From Euclidia mi (lineage: Eukaryota > Arthropoda > Insecta > Lepidoptera > Erebidae), in the NCBI GenBank assembly GCA_944739405.2, contig OX123186.2:11988995-12052994 (forward strand): DNA of 64,000 nucleotides. Reading direction: 5' to 3'. The notes below the pieces were generated by a model. It was given only the letters and a program-made list of their open reading frames with translations. It was not told where the DNA came from and did not search any database. The translations under genes and the position numbers were made by a program. Of this stretch, positions 22,186 through 33,439 are shown in pieces; position 1 is the first letter of the stretch, and each line of letters begins with the position of its first letter.

Positions 22186-24075
22186 TTGAATTGAATAGAA
22201 TAGAATAGAATAGAATAGGTCTTTATTTGCTTTAGAATGAAGGTACATGAAATAGGATGGTAAATTACATAATAAGACCCAAGTACATTCTGCCTTATTG
22301 GCATGCAAATATAAAACAAAGTTGATAAATGACAAATAGGTTACAAGAATTTATCATCTAGGAAATCTTGCACGGAGTAGTAACACTTATCTACAAGTAA
22401 TTTTGTAAAACATTTCTTGAACTTTAACAATGGTAAGTTTTTAATTTGATTAGGAATTTTATTAAAGATTACAGGAGCCATACAGATTACAATCTTTTTT
22501 AGTAAGCTAGTTTTAAATACGCCTGTGCATAGTAAGTTTTGATACTGTGATCTTAATGCTGTACTTCGTTTTCTTGTTTCTGTTAATGATGCAAATAGAT
22601 TTCGGTTTGTTATTACAAATATAGCTAATTCGAGGATATAGAGGCAAGGAAAAGTTAAAAGTTTTTGAGACTTAAATATAGGTACACAGCTATCAGATAC
22701 GTTGAGACCAAATATGGCTCTCAAACAGCGCTTTTGAGCTTTAAAAATGCTTTCTCGATCACTACAATAACCCCAAAATATTACACCAAATCTTAAGATT
22801 GAAATTACAAGAGCATGATAGGCTAATAATGTTGTTGGTAAATTAACTTTTTTGGACAGGTTATGTAGCTTAAAGGCAGCTGTACTAAGACGTTTACATA
22901 TATCTTCTGCTTGCTGTTTCCAAGTTAATTGGCTATCAATTATGATTCCTAAAAAAATTGTATGATTCACTTTGTCTATAGAGTGACCGTTGTAGTTAAT
23001 ATTCATATCTCCTGGAGGTATTCGTTGATAAAAATGCATAGTTTTGGTTTTTTGTAAATTGATGACTAAGTTATTATTGTCAAGCCACTTTATTAAACTA
23101 CTGATGGAATTGTTGATGTCATTTATGTATGAGTCTTTATTGATACAGAAAACTATTGAAGTACTATCGTCTGCGAATAAAACCATAGGATTAGATATAT
23201 AACGTGGCAGGTCATTTATATATAACAAGAATAGTAAAAGCCCGAGGACACTGCCCTGCGGGACTCCATATTTTATTTCTCAGAAAGACGATAAAGATTT
23301 TAGTTTCTTTCTAGATTTTGCACACAGGCTTGATATTTCAGTACATTGTCTACAGCCTTTGAGGTACGTTTTTATTATATTAAGGACATTTCCACGAACA
23401 CCGTATGCGTCAAGTTTGGTTAGAAGGGTGTCGTGGTCCACACAGTCGAAAGCTTTCGACATATCGGCATAAATAGCACATACTGGTATTTTATAGTCGA
23501 CTTTAGGCATTATTTCATGAAGAAAATCATAAATAGCCATGTTTATATTTTTGTTATTCCTAAAACCTTTTTGTTCGTCACATAGTATGTGGTATTTAGT
23601 TAGGAAGTTATAAAGAGATTCATAGATAATTTTTTCTATGATCTTTGAGAATATGGAGATACGGGCAATTGGCCTATAGTTAAACATTTCATCTTTGTCG
23701 TTTTTTTTATATACTGGTATAACTATTACGGTTTTGAGACTTTCTGGAAATACACCAGATTGTATGCTTGCGTTAATAATATGAGCAAGGGGTGCCGCTA
23801 TACAGTCAGAAACAAATTTTATAACTGAAGTTGATGTGCCATCAAAGCCAAAGCTCTTTTTGTTTTTTAAGTTCTTTATTATACGCATAACATCTTAAGG
23901 GATAACTGGGGCCATAAATATTGAATGTGGGTTGATATTTATGTTATTTGTGTCGCTTAACTTATATTTAGGTATACTGCAAGTCTGGTCACTGAAAAAG
24001 CTGTTAAAGGATTCAGCTATTAAATTAGGGTTTGATATTATTTCATCACCTTTTTTTTTGAATATACGTTCTAAG
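22186..24075 (-). mobile_element. 5'-truncated non-LTR retrotransposon with (TATTC)n tail
   Basis: A minus-strand LINE. The reverse transcriptase is followed by a short 3' untranslated region ending in five to six tandem TATTC units (22191..22217). Tandem short repeats instead of poly-A mark the 3' ends of some CR1- and related-clade LINEs. The 5' limit is where the reading is lost, near 24075, within the region just upstream of the reverse transcriptase fingers, so the endonuclease is missing. No target duplication was identified. Confidence 0.85.
22341..24060 (-). pseudogene. non-LTR reverse transcriptase, two in-frame stops
   Basis: A single minus frame encodes LIAESFNSFFSD, LKNKKSFGFDGTS, YRPIARISIFSKIIEK, YADMSKAFDCVDHDTLLTKL, then YGVPQGSVLGLLLFLLYIND, LFADDSTSIVF (catalytic FADD), HTIFLGIIID and LLAYHALVISILRFGVIFWG. 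These are the reverse transcriptase motifs and thumb of a CR1/Daphne/jockey-like ORF2, ending at 22341. Two stops break it: TAA at 23895..23897, upstream of the first Met at 23888, and TGA at 23280..23282, just before VPQG. Otherwise the frame is kept, so decay is recent. The N-terminal endonuclease is absent. Confidence 0.88.
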
Positions 24076-24475
24076 CCGGCTTACATGGGTTAGACGCCAG
24101 TTGCTTTGTAATACAGCTGATATACTGTCAAATTTGATTAGATTTGAGAGAGGACTCCGGAATCCAAGCCGAAAATCTTGGTTACAACTAAGACAATGCT
24201 TAAACAATGACGAATTTGTAAAATTTTAAAATTAATGCAATATTGCTCATATTTATATAACAATACATACAATCTCACTGCAAAATATCCTTAAACAGAA
24301 CGGTGCTCATTTCAAGAGCACTAAAAACTTTACAATCATAGAACTTTACTAGTTTCACTAAGAATGCCAACTTGAAGGCCAACTTGACCGGTAAAGAACC
24401 AACTTCTAGGAGAAATCGGCGGGAAGAACCCAAGCGTTATTATTGTGTGAAGAGTGGGCAGCGCTTGTTATTCTT
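24076..24475. other. no gene recognised
   Basis: Short AT-rich segment between the LINE and the SINE/mariner nest. No signal. Confidence 0.5.
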
Positions 24476-24605
24476 ATGGAGATAGCAAGAGACTGCCATG
24501 CAGTGCAGAGGGTATTGGATTCAAAACCGCGGTACGCACTACTGCCTTTTTGAAAATTTGTATGTATTAAATGTGCCCGGTAATTGGGAATAGGTTCGCC
24601 TTCTA

Positions 24606-25898
24606 CGAGGGTCAAACTGAAAGTTCTTAGAAAATCAAAAACTGATTACATTAGCCAGTTATTACTTTTATTATATCTTTTCTAAATATTGTCCATTGAC
24701 GTCAATACACCGCTGCATGCGATGGAACCACTGGGAAAAGCACTTTGCCCACTCGTCCTTAGGGGTCTCTTCAATAGCATCGCGATACGCAGCCACCGCT
24801 TCTTCAGCATTCATAAACCGCTTTCCTTTAAGTTTTTCTTTAATTTTTGGAAATAAATAAAAATCACAAGGCGCGAGGTCGGGGCTATACGGCGGGTGAC
24901 CCAGTAATTCAACGTTTGATGTCGCCAAATAGTCGATCGTTCGCTTGGCGGTGTGCGACGAGGCGTTGTCGTGGTGAAGGAGGATCCTACTGCGAGGTCG
25001 TTTCTCTCGAACTTTTTCCAAGACAAGTGGCAAACAATTGGTAGTGTACCATTCTGCAGAAACTGTTTTTTGATCCTCTAACACAATTGTTGCGAAATGA
25101 CCTATCCTTCCAAAGAACGAGGCCACCATTTTTTTTCCCGCACTTCGATCTCTCTTCACTTTAGTTGGCAACTCCTCGAAAGGAAACACCCACTGAGCAG
25201 ATTGTCTTTTGGTTTCAGGATCATAACAGTAAATCCAGCTTTCGTCACCTGTTAGTATGTCGAACACAGCATTTGAGTCACCTCCGTTAAATCTTTCAAT
25301 CATTTTACGGCACCAATCCACACGATGGAGTTTTTGAGCCTTAGTCAAATTATGAGGTATCCACCGGGCGCAAAGCTTCCTGACCGCTAAATGTTCGTGG
25401 AGGATTTTGTGCACTTGACTCATACCGATGCCTAAGCTTGTCCGAATCTGCTGATAGGTCACTCTTTTGTCAGTCTCTATCATACGCCGCACAACACAGA
25501 TGTTATTTTCAGTCGTCGCCGTAGAAGGCCGTCCCTCACGTACATCATCAGTGAGATTAGTGCGACCACGTTTAAACTCATTAAACCAGTTGTAAACAGT
25601 CGCACGAGATGGGGCTTCATCGTGAAAGGCCAATCGTAGTCTATCATAACTTTCTTGTTGACTTAAATGACATCGAAAGTCATAAAAAATCATTGCACGA
25701 AAATTTTCTCGTGTTAAATTCATGTTGACGTGACACAGACAATTTCCAATTTGCCGCCAAATCGTAAAACAAATGACAAATGAATGAAATATATACTCAG
25801 TAATATTGGCAAAGAGTTCTATTTTCAAATTTTAGAATATTTTTTTTATTATATTGTTTATAAGTGGCCAGTTCTAAGAACTTTCAGTTTGACCCTCG
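24606..25898 (-). mobile_element. mariner transposon, complete, 1,293 bp
   Basis: The ends are identical 27-bp inverted repeats: 24606..24632, beginning cgagggtcaaactgaaagtt, and the complement of 25872..25898. TA flanks both sides (24604..24605 and 25899..25900), the standard mariner target duplication. Between them lies one uninterrupted transposase gene on the minus strand. Length, ends and target all fit a full-length Tc1/mariner-superfamily element. Perfect ends and an open frame indicate a young insertion. The host site is a SINE. Confidence 0.96.
24671..25723 (-). CDS. mariner transposase, apparently intact
   Basis: Predicted 350 residues from the Met at 25723 (MNLTRENFRAMIFYDFRCHL), the usual mariner length. 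The frame is also open 35 codons upstream, but that extension has no similarity to the family start. The N-terminal half holds paired helix-turn-helix DNA-binding segments (ATVYNWFNEFKRGRTNL; GMSQVHKILHEHL). The linker motif is WIPHNL (WVPHEL in the family). The catalytic triad is DD34D: TGDESWIY, HHDNASSH and, 34 residues on, the last Asp of PYSPDLAPCDFYLFP. It binds the 27-bp ends and moves the element by cut-and-paste in the nucleus. The sequence resembles mellifera/capitata-type mariners, a guess from motif wording. Confidence 0.95.
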   Translation of the reverse strand: MNLTRENFRAMIFYDFRCHLSQQESYDRLRLAFHDEAPSRATVYNWFNEFKRGRTNLTDDVREGRPSTATTENNICVVRRMIETDKRVTYQQIRTSLGIGMSQVHKILHEHLAVRKLCARWIPHNLTKAQKLHRVDWCRKMIERFNGGDSNAVFDILTGDESWIYCYDPETKRQSAQWVFPFEELPTKVKRDRSAGKKMVASFFGRIGHFATIVLEDQKTVSAEWYTTNCLPLVLEKVREKRPRSRILLHHDNASSHTAKRTIDYLATSNVELLGHPPYSPDLAPCDFYLFPKIKEKLKGKRFMNAEEAVAAYRDAIEETPKDEWAKCFSQWFHRMQRCIDVNGQYLEKI

Positions 25899-26009
25899 TA
25901 TTACATTGGGACCGAAACATACCTGACGAAGCCTGCCCCTTCGGGGATAAAAGGCGTGAAGTATTAAATTGTTAGTTATCGCTAGCTCAGTACATTGGAG
26001 AGCACATTA

Positions 26010-26165
26010 AGACTTTGATATTGGCTGTCAGGAAGATCTTTGACAGTCGTCATTCCCTTGAATATGTCCATGCAACACCTTGTATAGCATGAGAAAAACC
26101 CTCTGCATGGCAGTCTGTTGGTATCTCCACTAGGCTAGTCTAGCCACACAAATCAACACGAATAA
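26010..26165 (-). repeat. SINE family B head, fragment
   Basis: On the minus strand: gactagcctagtggagatac, then caacagactgccatgcagag. These match the family B head at 58399 (gatagcctagtggagacacc). The downstream part diverges after the B box. Confidence 0.5.
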
Positions 26166-27867
26166 AACCGCCTTTAAAATAATTTTAATTATCACAACAT
26201 TATTGAGTAGGTACAAATATATTACTATAACGTGAAAAAGAATGCATTTTCATCCCAACTCATGTGTATAAATATACAGAGAGTGTGGTCTACACTGTGG
26301 TCCACCAAATATAATTATTATTGCTATCGAGGGAGACCTGAATTATGCTTGTTTCAGTAAGTTTAAACACGACTACTTCTATGAATAATGAATTTAGTTT
26401 GACACTGAACAGGTAATTGTGGTTAAAACCATTCATAAAACGTTATGCACTTCAAAGACATCCGATATATTATTATTTTTTATCTTAGGCAACTTGTTAA
26501 AGCCTTGATTTTCTGCGTTTGTATACCTATAGGTTTGTTATTGACTAATAAATAGCTCAAAACGCGTGATGGTTACTGCAGAACAAACAAACGCTCAATA
26601 CCACAAAGCGAAATTCATGCCGTCAGCGTTTCGTAAAAGCCACGCCAGCTTATCTTTGAACGTAACATACCTACCCATCAAATTCAAAAGGTATAACTGA
26701 ATTGTACTTATCTGAAATACTCGTATAAGGAAAAAAAGATCGGGTAGTGTTTTATCTCCCAGTCGAGGACAAAGTTATGTCTGCAAAAGTCATTACGTAA
26801 AGACGCATCACTATGATTGAAGGAAAACTATTACCATGCCATGTAGTTCGTACATGAATTATTTATGTAAACGAACAATGGCGACCCCAAACTTGCAACA
26901 CAAAGGGAGAAACCCACCCTCGCATGTATGCAAAAAAGTATAAATTTTATTCTTTCGACCGATTCCATCCAAATTATATTGGCAAAGTTTTGCGTGTGTG
27001 GAAAACTTGTGACAGGACTCATATGAGATATGTGGTATGTATTATATTAAAGCCTTGAGTTTATTTTCATAGTTTTTTTATGAATAACTTTCGTATTAGT
27101 AATAGATTCTGTGTCGTGGGGAAATAAATATAAATCATGATGTAGAAACTATGAGACGCAAAAGTGACATAAATAATTATTTTAAATCTTTGCAACTTAT
27201 ATTGTTATACATTATACAATATTTACTCTTAATGTGAAACAATATCTATACATCTTAATATATATATTTCTTGTGTGCGTGTGTATGTCACTGAACTCCT
27301 CCTAAACGACTGTACCGATGCTGATGATTTTTTTTTGTGTGTTCAAGGGAACTTGAGAATGGTTTAGATTCACAATTTAGTCCACTGGAAAATGTGTTTT
27401 TACTTAATTTTTAATTTGTAAGTACTTGTGGATTTTGAAATGTTTCACATTGGAACCGATGGACTGCGCTGCTATCGCAGTATCAAATCTTATATTTATA
27501 ATTACGTCAAGGAGTATATCGAAACCTAACCTGAATAATAAAACATTAAAAAATAAAGATTTCGAGTCGACAACATATTATAACTGCAAAATTCGGGTTG
27601 TCGAGTATTTTGTCAAATTCTAATGGTTCTGAAAGACAAATGACATTCGCCATATTGGCCACTCTAGCAAAACGTCACTGATGCCGGATAACATTTTGCG
27701 TACTACTAAATCTTAGTACTTACTAAGTAGAGTGTAAATATGTGTGAATACTATATGCAGTTATATTTCTCAAACATTTAAAACGACAAATATAGTAGTA
27801 TCCACCCAGTAAAGGAGATTTGTGTTACCCCGAACATACATGAAAAGCTAGTAATACATACATACAT
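26166..27867. other. no gene recognised
   Basis: AT-rich, with only short open stretches. Around 27280..27420 a stretch (cactgaactcctcctaaacg; gatgattttttt) resembles the generic AT-rich 5' portion of Helitron-like insect repeats, but the ends are not visible. The 65-codon frame at 27426..27623 has no recognisable motif. Confidence 0.45.
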
Positions 27868-27935
27868 ATCGTCACGCCTTTTATCCCCGAAGGGGTAGGC
27901 AGAGGTGTATTTCTACACCCACTTTTCGCCAGATA
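27868..27935 (-). repeat. SINE family A tail only
   Basis: Plus strand reads gtcacgccttttatccccga, then aggggtaggcagaggtgtat and cacccacttttcgccaga. This is the last ~70 bp of the family A SINE in reverse, a strongly 5'-truncated copy. Confidence 0.75.
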
Positions 27936-29419
27936 TACTTAAGGCGCTGTTATACCTCCGAAGCCGTGAAACACCTAATTTTTCGTCGCGCATCTAGCCA
28001 TAACGGTACATATTACAAACTAGCAAAAATTAGAGCTTATAGTCAAAAGTCTGAACAAAAGACTTTTGAAAGAATTTTTCATGTACGTAAAATAGAATCA
28101 CGGTAAAAAAATCACAAAATCGAGGCAGAAAATAATATTTCGTCTCACTGTTTGCAATATTTTGATCGTAAACTGTCATATTTTTTTTGATAATATTGTA
28201 GGAAATTTAATGAACTAAAGAATTACCCTATTTATTTTCATATTATACGTGTATATTTTGTAAAATTAAATAAAATCTGCCAAACGTCTATGATTTTGAC
28301 GCTCGGTAGATCCCATCAATATCAAACGCTTCAGCAATTTAAACCTTATTAGCATAAGCGTTGTACTGAGTGTCAGTTGCTAGTTTACGCCCCGCCCAGG
28401 CCTCATCATTCGGCTATGAGCCCTGTGAGAGATAGGTCATGTCGCTTGCGTCTCCGCTGCACGAAATTTTACGTAAACCTGTTTGTTATTATAATACGCC
28501 GATTTGAGTTCGTAATTTCATGTTTTATGTTATAGACTGAATACTTTGAATCAAATAGGCTTTTCATGTAACTATGGGCACATATAATTAGGACCTAAGT
28601 TTATACTCTTGTTGCGTTTAATGTGTTATTGTTTCTGTCCTTATAAATATATAATTAGAAGAATAAAATATGGACAATTAGAGAAATGAAGTTCTACGAA
28701 GGATTTGTACAAGAAAGCGTCGTAATAAAATAGAAATTCATCCATGGCCAAGTGATTATGAAATATGTAACATTTGTACACAAATTATTTTCATAAGAGT
28801 CTTTTATGACTAACTATGTTACTTATATATTATCGATTATGCATAATATAATTATATAAATTATTCTCACAATACATAGCTGCCACAGTTTTCAATGTTT
28901 GAAAGAGTAATAACATAAAATCGAATCATTTTATGTACCTATATTTCAAATTCATTAGCTTGTCAGAGCGCCTGGAGCGCTAAGATGCCGCCACGGCGAA
29001 CAATAATGATGACAGCGCTAATATGGCGCTCCGCAATCCGCACACAAGCGGTAACGAATGTTGTATTATTAAGTTTTGAACATAAACCTTTTTAGGTACA
29101 TCGGGTAAAACTTTGATTATTCATAAACTATTAGGTATGTCTCAGTACATCTAATATCTTTTTAATTTCTAAAATCAATCATTTATAAGTAAGAAGGTAA
29201 CTTTTCTGTTTGCTATAACACAAGATATAGTATTTTTTAAATAATAAAGTACGTTACTAAATTATCATTATTGTAATTACAGTGAAGTTAAAGATAACAG
29301 TTCTGCAACGTCTTACACACATTTGACTTCAGTCATTCCTAATACGATCTGTTCAAGAGCTAGCCAAGAAATGCCAAACAATTTTTTTAACAAATTTGAC
29401 TCAAATTCCGTAGTGATAA
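27936..29419. other. no gene recognised
   Basis: AT-rich with CpG-richer patches at 27940..28020, 28370..28460 and 28970..29060. None encodes a recognisable motif. The last could belong to the element that carried the YqaJ pseudogene downstream, but no terminal repeats were found. Confidence 0.4.
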
Positions 29420-30245
29420 GCAATAATTACAAGAGGGATAGCAATGACTGGTTCGAATTGCGTAAGAATATGTTGGCAGATTGAAATTTTTGTATAGTGG
29501 TAAAAAGAAGAGATAACAGCAGTAAAGCCAACTTAGTAAAAAATATTTTGAACAAATAAAATATTTGCAATGAAAAATCAGTTGCGCATGGAATCTAAAA
29601 TGAACAACTGGCTTTGCAACAACTGGCGAAGCAAGAAAATGTAACAATCGAGCCTTGTGGATTATTCGATTATTGGTGCCACGCCAGATGGATTAATAGG
29701 TCCAAACATTATTGTGGAAATTTAATGTTCTAAAGTTGCATATAAGAATGGCCTGGAGAATAGTATAAGAGCAAATAAAATACAAATATGGAAACATGAT
29801 AAAAAAGTGAACTGACTAGTCTAAACAAATATTGTAATTGTTATTACCTACCAAATTCAGGGGCAACGCCACGTTACACGCAAACAAAAGTGTTTATTTG
29901 CTGTGTGGAGTGGCGAAAGTATACCATTAAAAAATAGAAATTATAGAAAGAGATGATGTTTTCTGGGAGAAGCTTGTGGCGTTTTATATGAATTGGCAGT
30001 TGCCTGAAATTGTTGATTCTCGTCAAGCTTAAGGGATGGCATTGCGAGATCATGGAGAGGAAAATGTTTCATCAGTGCTTGAAATTTCTACAATACCAAG
30101 CCGTAAAAGGAAAGTAAATGAAACTTTGCCTCGTGAGCAACAGCAAATAATAAGTCTTATCACCTCACAACTGCCTTTAACATTCGATGAGAATAAAGAA
30201 AACCTGCCGGGTTGTAGCAGACAGCTAACTTTTGATGAGCTGTAA
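29420..30245 (+). pseudogene. YqaJ-type (lambda-exonuclease-like) nuclease, inactivated
   Basis: Reading the plus strand through frameshifts gives DSNDWFELRKN, VVKRRDNSSKANLVKNILNK, AHGI/NEQLALQQLAKQENV, TIEPCGLF, GATPDGLIGPNIIVEI, KVAYKNGLENSIRANKIQIW, RKQKCLFAVWSGE, RDDVFWEKLVAFYMNWQLP and EIVDSR. This is the layout of YqaJ/PD-(D/E)XK exonucleases. The Asp of GATPDG (29687..29689) and the Glu of IVEI (29717..29719) are two of the three catalytic residues; the Lys of the E-x-K step is a TAA stop at 29723..29725. The tail 30036..30245 (ISTIPSRKRK, SRQLTFDEL) stays open. In animals such genes are often carried by DNA transposons; ISL2EU is one candidate, unproven here. Confidence 0.82.
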
Positions 30246-30485
30246 ACTCTGTATTTCGTTAATAAATTATAAATGAATATAAATAAATATCTTTTAATAT
30301 TTATTTTCTTTGAAACAACGCATATTTGAAGCGAAAGAAATTTTTAATATTTTTCCATACAGACATGTATGACGAGAGCTAACGAAAAAGCAGTAACTCA
30401 AATTCTAATTCTATAATTTTCTAAGTGACATAGCAGTATCTCATGAATAAGGTATATCCACATATATTTTTGATGTTTCATCTAT

Positions 30486-31115
30486 TTTGAAAAATAATAA
30501 TGGATTAGGTATCGAAACAAGTCGCCTGAATTTGAGGGTATTGGTAGTGTAGGGGGCTTAAGGGAGTTCGTTTTAATCACCTAATAGTAATTTTGGCTGC
30601 CGGAGTTGCGTCTAAATATTTTTAAACAATTTCCAAAATTTCATTAATACTTCGGCAATTATGCAAAACTGAACGTAGTTTTAATACTTTAGTACAGTTT
30701 TACAAATGTCTATTTTATGTTTTATGTGAAAAACGTGAAACGAAACGCAAAACTGCCATCTTGGAATGATCATATTGACAGCTAATGTCAAATTTGTGCG
30801 TCATTGCTTTCGAGTGCCTAGGGTTAGGTGCGACTGAAATAAGTAACTAAATAGGTTATGTTAGGTTCTCTTTTGACCCTTTATCCGAAAATAGGAGCCC
30901 TTCGCAGGGCTCCGTCAACCTTAGTTTATTAAACTAGTGTGATGAATGTGGAAGTTGGCAGTGCCATGACACCGATGTTTGGAGATTTTTTTTTTCAGAG
31001 GAAACCAAGTATTTCCGGCATGTGAAAATGGTGAGGGGGGTTTCAAGACCTCCCCTCCTCTCTCTCTAATCACTCACAACCCCTAAAAACGGCGACGTAT
31101 TTCGAAACCTTTACC
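30486..31115 (+). repeat. unclassified repeat family K, copy 1
   Basis: Landmarks in order: cgaaacaagtcgcctgaatt, ttggtagtgtagggggctta, ttggctgccggagttgcgtc, a gccatctt segment, aggttatgttaggttctctt, the hairpin ggagcccttcgcagggctcc (30894..30913), agtttattaaactagtgtga, gtggaagttggcagtgccat and gtatttcgaaacctttacc. The same order occurs at 32690..33362 and, inverted, at 43150..43760. It is non-coding; the class is unknown. Confidence 0.75.
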
Positions 31116-31254
31116 ATAATAATTATACCTATAATAACAATAAACATCCATAAATAAATAAAAGAAATCAACTTTTACTAAACTTCAATTATCTCGTAAC
31201 TCGCTTTAGTTGAGATACGGCTTTTGTGCTTAGTAGAGCAGTATTGTGTTTTTA

Positions 31255-31600
31255 GGGTAACGTAGCCAAAAATTTAAAAAACGGAACCCTTATAGATTCG
31301 CAATGTCTGTCTGTCTGTCCGCCCGTATGTCACAGCCAATTTATTGCAAAACAGATTTGAAAACTGGCAGGAATGGAATTAGATGTAGGTATTCTATGAA
31401 CTGCTTCACTACTTTTATACAAAAACAAAACAAACATAATAATGGCCTCTCCATACATGGAACTGACTTAATTATTTTGAACATCTTACGGCACGTAGGT
31501 ATTTACCTACTTTTGTCAACTATTAATACCTATAACGTCTAATGAAAACCAGTTTTGCCCATGGCTGCACTGAGAACAAAAATTGCGCTATGCCTATATT
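31255..31600 (+). repeat. unclassified repeat family J
   Basis: Begins ggtaacgtagccaaaaattt, continues acggaacccttatagattcg and a run of tgtctgtctgtctgtccgcc. A short relative is at 12555..12640. No coding content. Confidence 0.4.
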
Positions 31601-31833
31601 GTACAAACAGATTGATTTATGTAATAAAAAATTTAATATCAGTATCTCAATTCAATATGCTAAAACGTTTTGCTTGCGATTTTGAAATATTGGAATACGG
31701 ATGTCACCAGAATACGGCCGCACACGACGAGAATGAAGGGGGGCGCCCCGCAGAAGACGGAGCTAAGCTCCCTTCACCTCCCCTGCTTCACCCCCTCATT
31801 TACCAAAACAGTCGCTTAGCACAGCGCCTTAAG

Positions 31834-32003
31834 TCTCACGTAATAAGGGGCGAGCCTATTGCCGTACCGGGCACATTTCCCGACTCCGTTCTGCTACTGA
31901 GAATTCCGCGACAGAAAAACCCAGTAACACTGCCCGACCCAGGAATTGAACGCGGGACCTCCCGATCCCACGCGCACATTTATGCCGCGAGACCAACGAG
32001 GCA
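31834..32003 (-). repeat. SINE family A, 5' half
   Basis: Minus-strand head (ctgcctcgttggtctcgcgg) with an altered A box, B box gcgttcaattcctggg, body acactggtttttctg, ending cgccccttattacgtgaga. The tail is missing and another repeat joins at 32004. Confidence 0.7.
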
Positions 32004-32165
32004 GTCGTATAGGGTTTGATGTCGAGTTTTCGGTCTCTACGCAAAGATGGTATTTGCATCGTGTTATCCCTTAGTCGCCTCTTACGACACCCACGGGAAG
32101 ATAGGGGGTGGTGACACTTGTATTCTATGCCGTCAACCACACGGCTTGTACATACACACCGGCAC
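32004..32165. repeat. unclassified interspersed repeat
   Basis: The stretch cccttagtcgcctcttacga, cacccacgggaagatagggg and accacacggcttgtacatac is mixed-composition sequence unlike its AT-rich flanks. I recognise it as a widespread insect repeat, probably a LINE 3' end, but it has only one copy in this window. Confidence 0.35.
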
Positions 32166-32689
32166 GGCTAGTAATATTATAAAATAATGACCCCGCCGCG
32201 TATTGTCTATCTGTGTGAGCATTATGAATGCGACAAACTTAAAAATATTAAAATGGATTTTTGTACAGTTTTACTAACAGATAATGTGATTCTTGACCAA
32301 GGTTTAGGTGATTATTTTTACGGAAAACGTACGGGCGAAATCTGGTTTACTTACTATAGTATTTTCGCTGTATAATGATATGCATGATAGTTCATGACTG
32401 ACAATTATAGTGATGTAACCTAAGGAATTTTAATCGATTATTTATAAATATCAAATTAATTGGCAAACGACATGGAATCGTACGTAGTAACCGATTTTAC
32501 ATCTTCGAAATAAAATTCATTTTAAAAATGTTTTGGCAAATATATTCACAAATAAAACGCAGTAATTTTAAAATCTTTTTTTTATTATTAGTCACTGTCA
32601 CTCGAACTAAAACCTCATATCTGAATCTTCTCCAACAGATATAATTATTTGCTGATCTCAAATTCAGTCGAGGTGGACATATTTATCCC

Positions 32690-33362
32690 AGTCTGTAAAT
32701 ATTGTCGGATTGGGTTTCGAATCGAGTCGCCCGAACTTGAGGGTATTGGTGGTGTAGGGTGCTTAAGGGAGCTAGTCCTAATTCCCTAAAAGTAATTTTG
32801 GCTGCCGAAGTTGCGTCTAAATATTTTTAAACAATTTCCAACAATTCTTCATTCAAATATGCGGAACGGAACGTAATTTTAGGTTTTATGTGAAAGTAAC
32901 TAAATAGGTGTGTTCGGTTCTCTTTTGACCCTTAACCACAGTCAACCTCACTTTATTAAACTAGTGAAATCAATAAAAGCGATATTTAGGTTTTATGTGC
33001 AAAAATGTGATACGAAACGCAACCGCCATCTTGTGTGAATGATATTGATAGGTAACGTCAAATTTGTGCGTAATTGCCCTCATTGCTTTCGAGTACTTAG
33101 GGGTCTGTAATAAGTAACTAAATAGGTTATAGTAGGTTCTCTTTTGACCCTTAATCCGATAATAGGAGCCCTGCGAAGCAGGGCTCCGTTAACCTTAGTT
33201 TATTAAACTAGTGTGAATAATGTGGAAGTTGTCAGTGCCATACACACCGTTGTATTTTCGGCAAGTTAAAATGGTGAGGGGGGTTGCGAGGTCTACCCCC
33301 CTCCCCTCCCAATCACTCACAACCCCTAAAAACGGCGACGTATTTCGAAACCTTTACCATAT
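32690..33362 (+). repeat. unclassified repeat family K, copy 2
   Basis: Same landmark order as copy 1. Here the central module, ending in aggttctcttttgacccttaa and a hairpin position, occurs twice: about 32895..32960, with the hairpin lost, and 33110..33200. The second hairpin ggagccctgcgaagcagggctcc-type block (33166..33188) has a perfect 10-bp stem and GAA loop. Confidence 0.75.
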
Positions 33363-33439
33363 TGTCGATTGTGTTATTTCTACGACTGATTAATTTTATC
33401 AATGTAGGGATTTCGTATTGCCACCACATCGGAACTATA

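Larger units (their letters stand above)
24476..25962 (+). repeat. SINE with family B head and family A tail, split by a mariner
   Basis: Left part (24476..24605): a family B-type head (agactgccatgcagtgcaga; gtatgtattaaat) runs into the family A body (atgtgcccggtaattggg; aataggttcgccttcta). Right part (25899..25962): tattacattgggaccgaaac, then cctgccccttcggggataaa. Removing 24606..25898 plus one TA restores a continuous family A body, as at 37219..37335. The head-tail combination suggests the two SINE families share a middle or have recombined. Confidence 0.75.
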
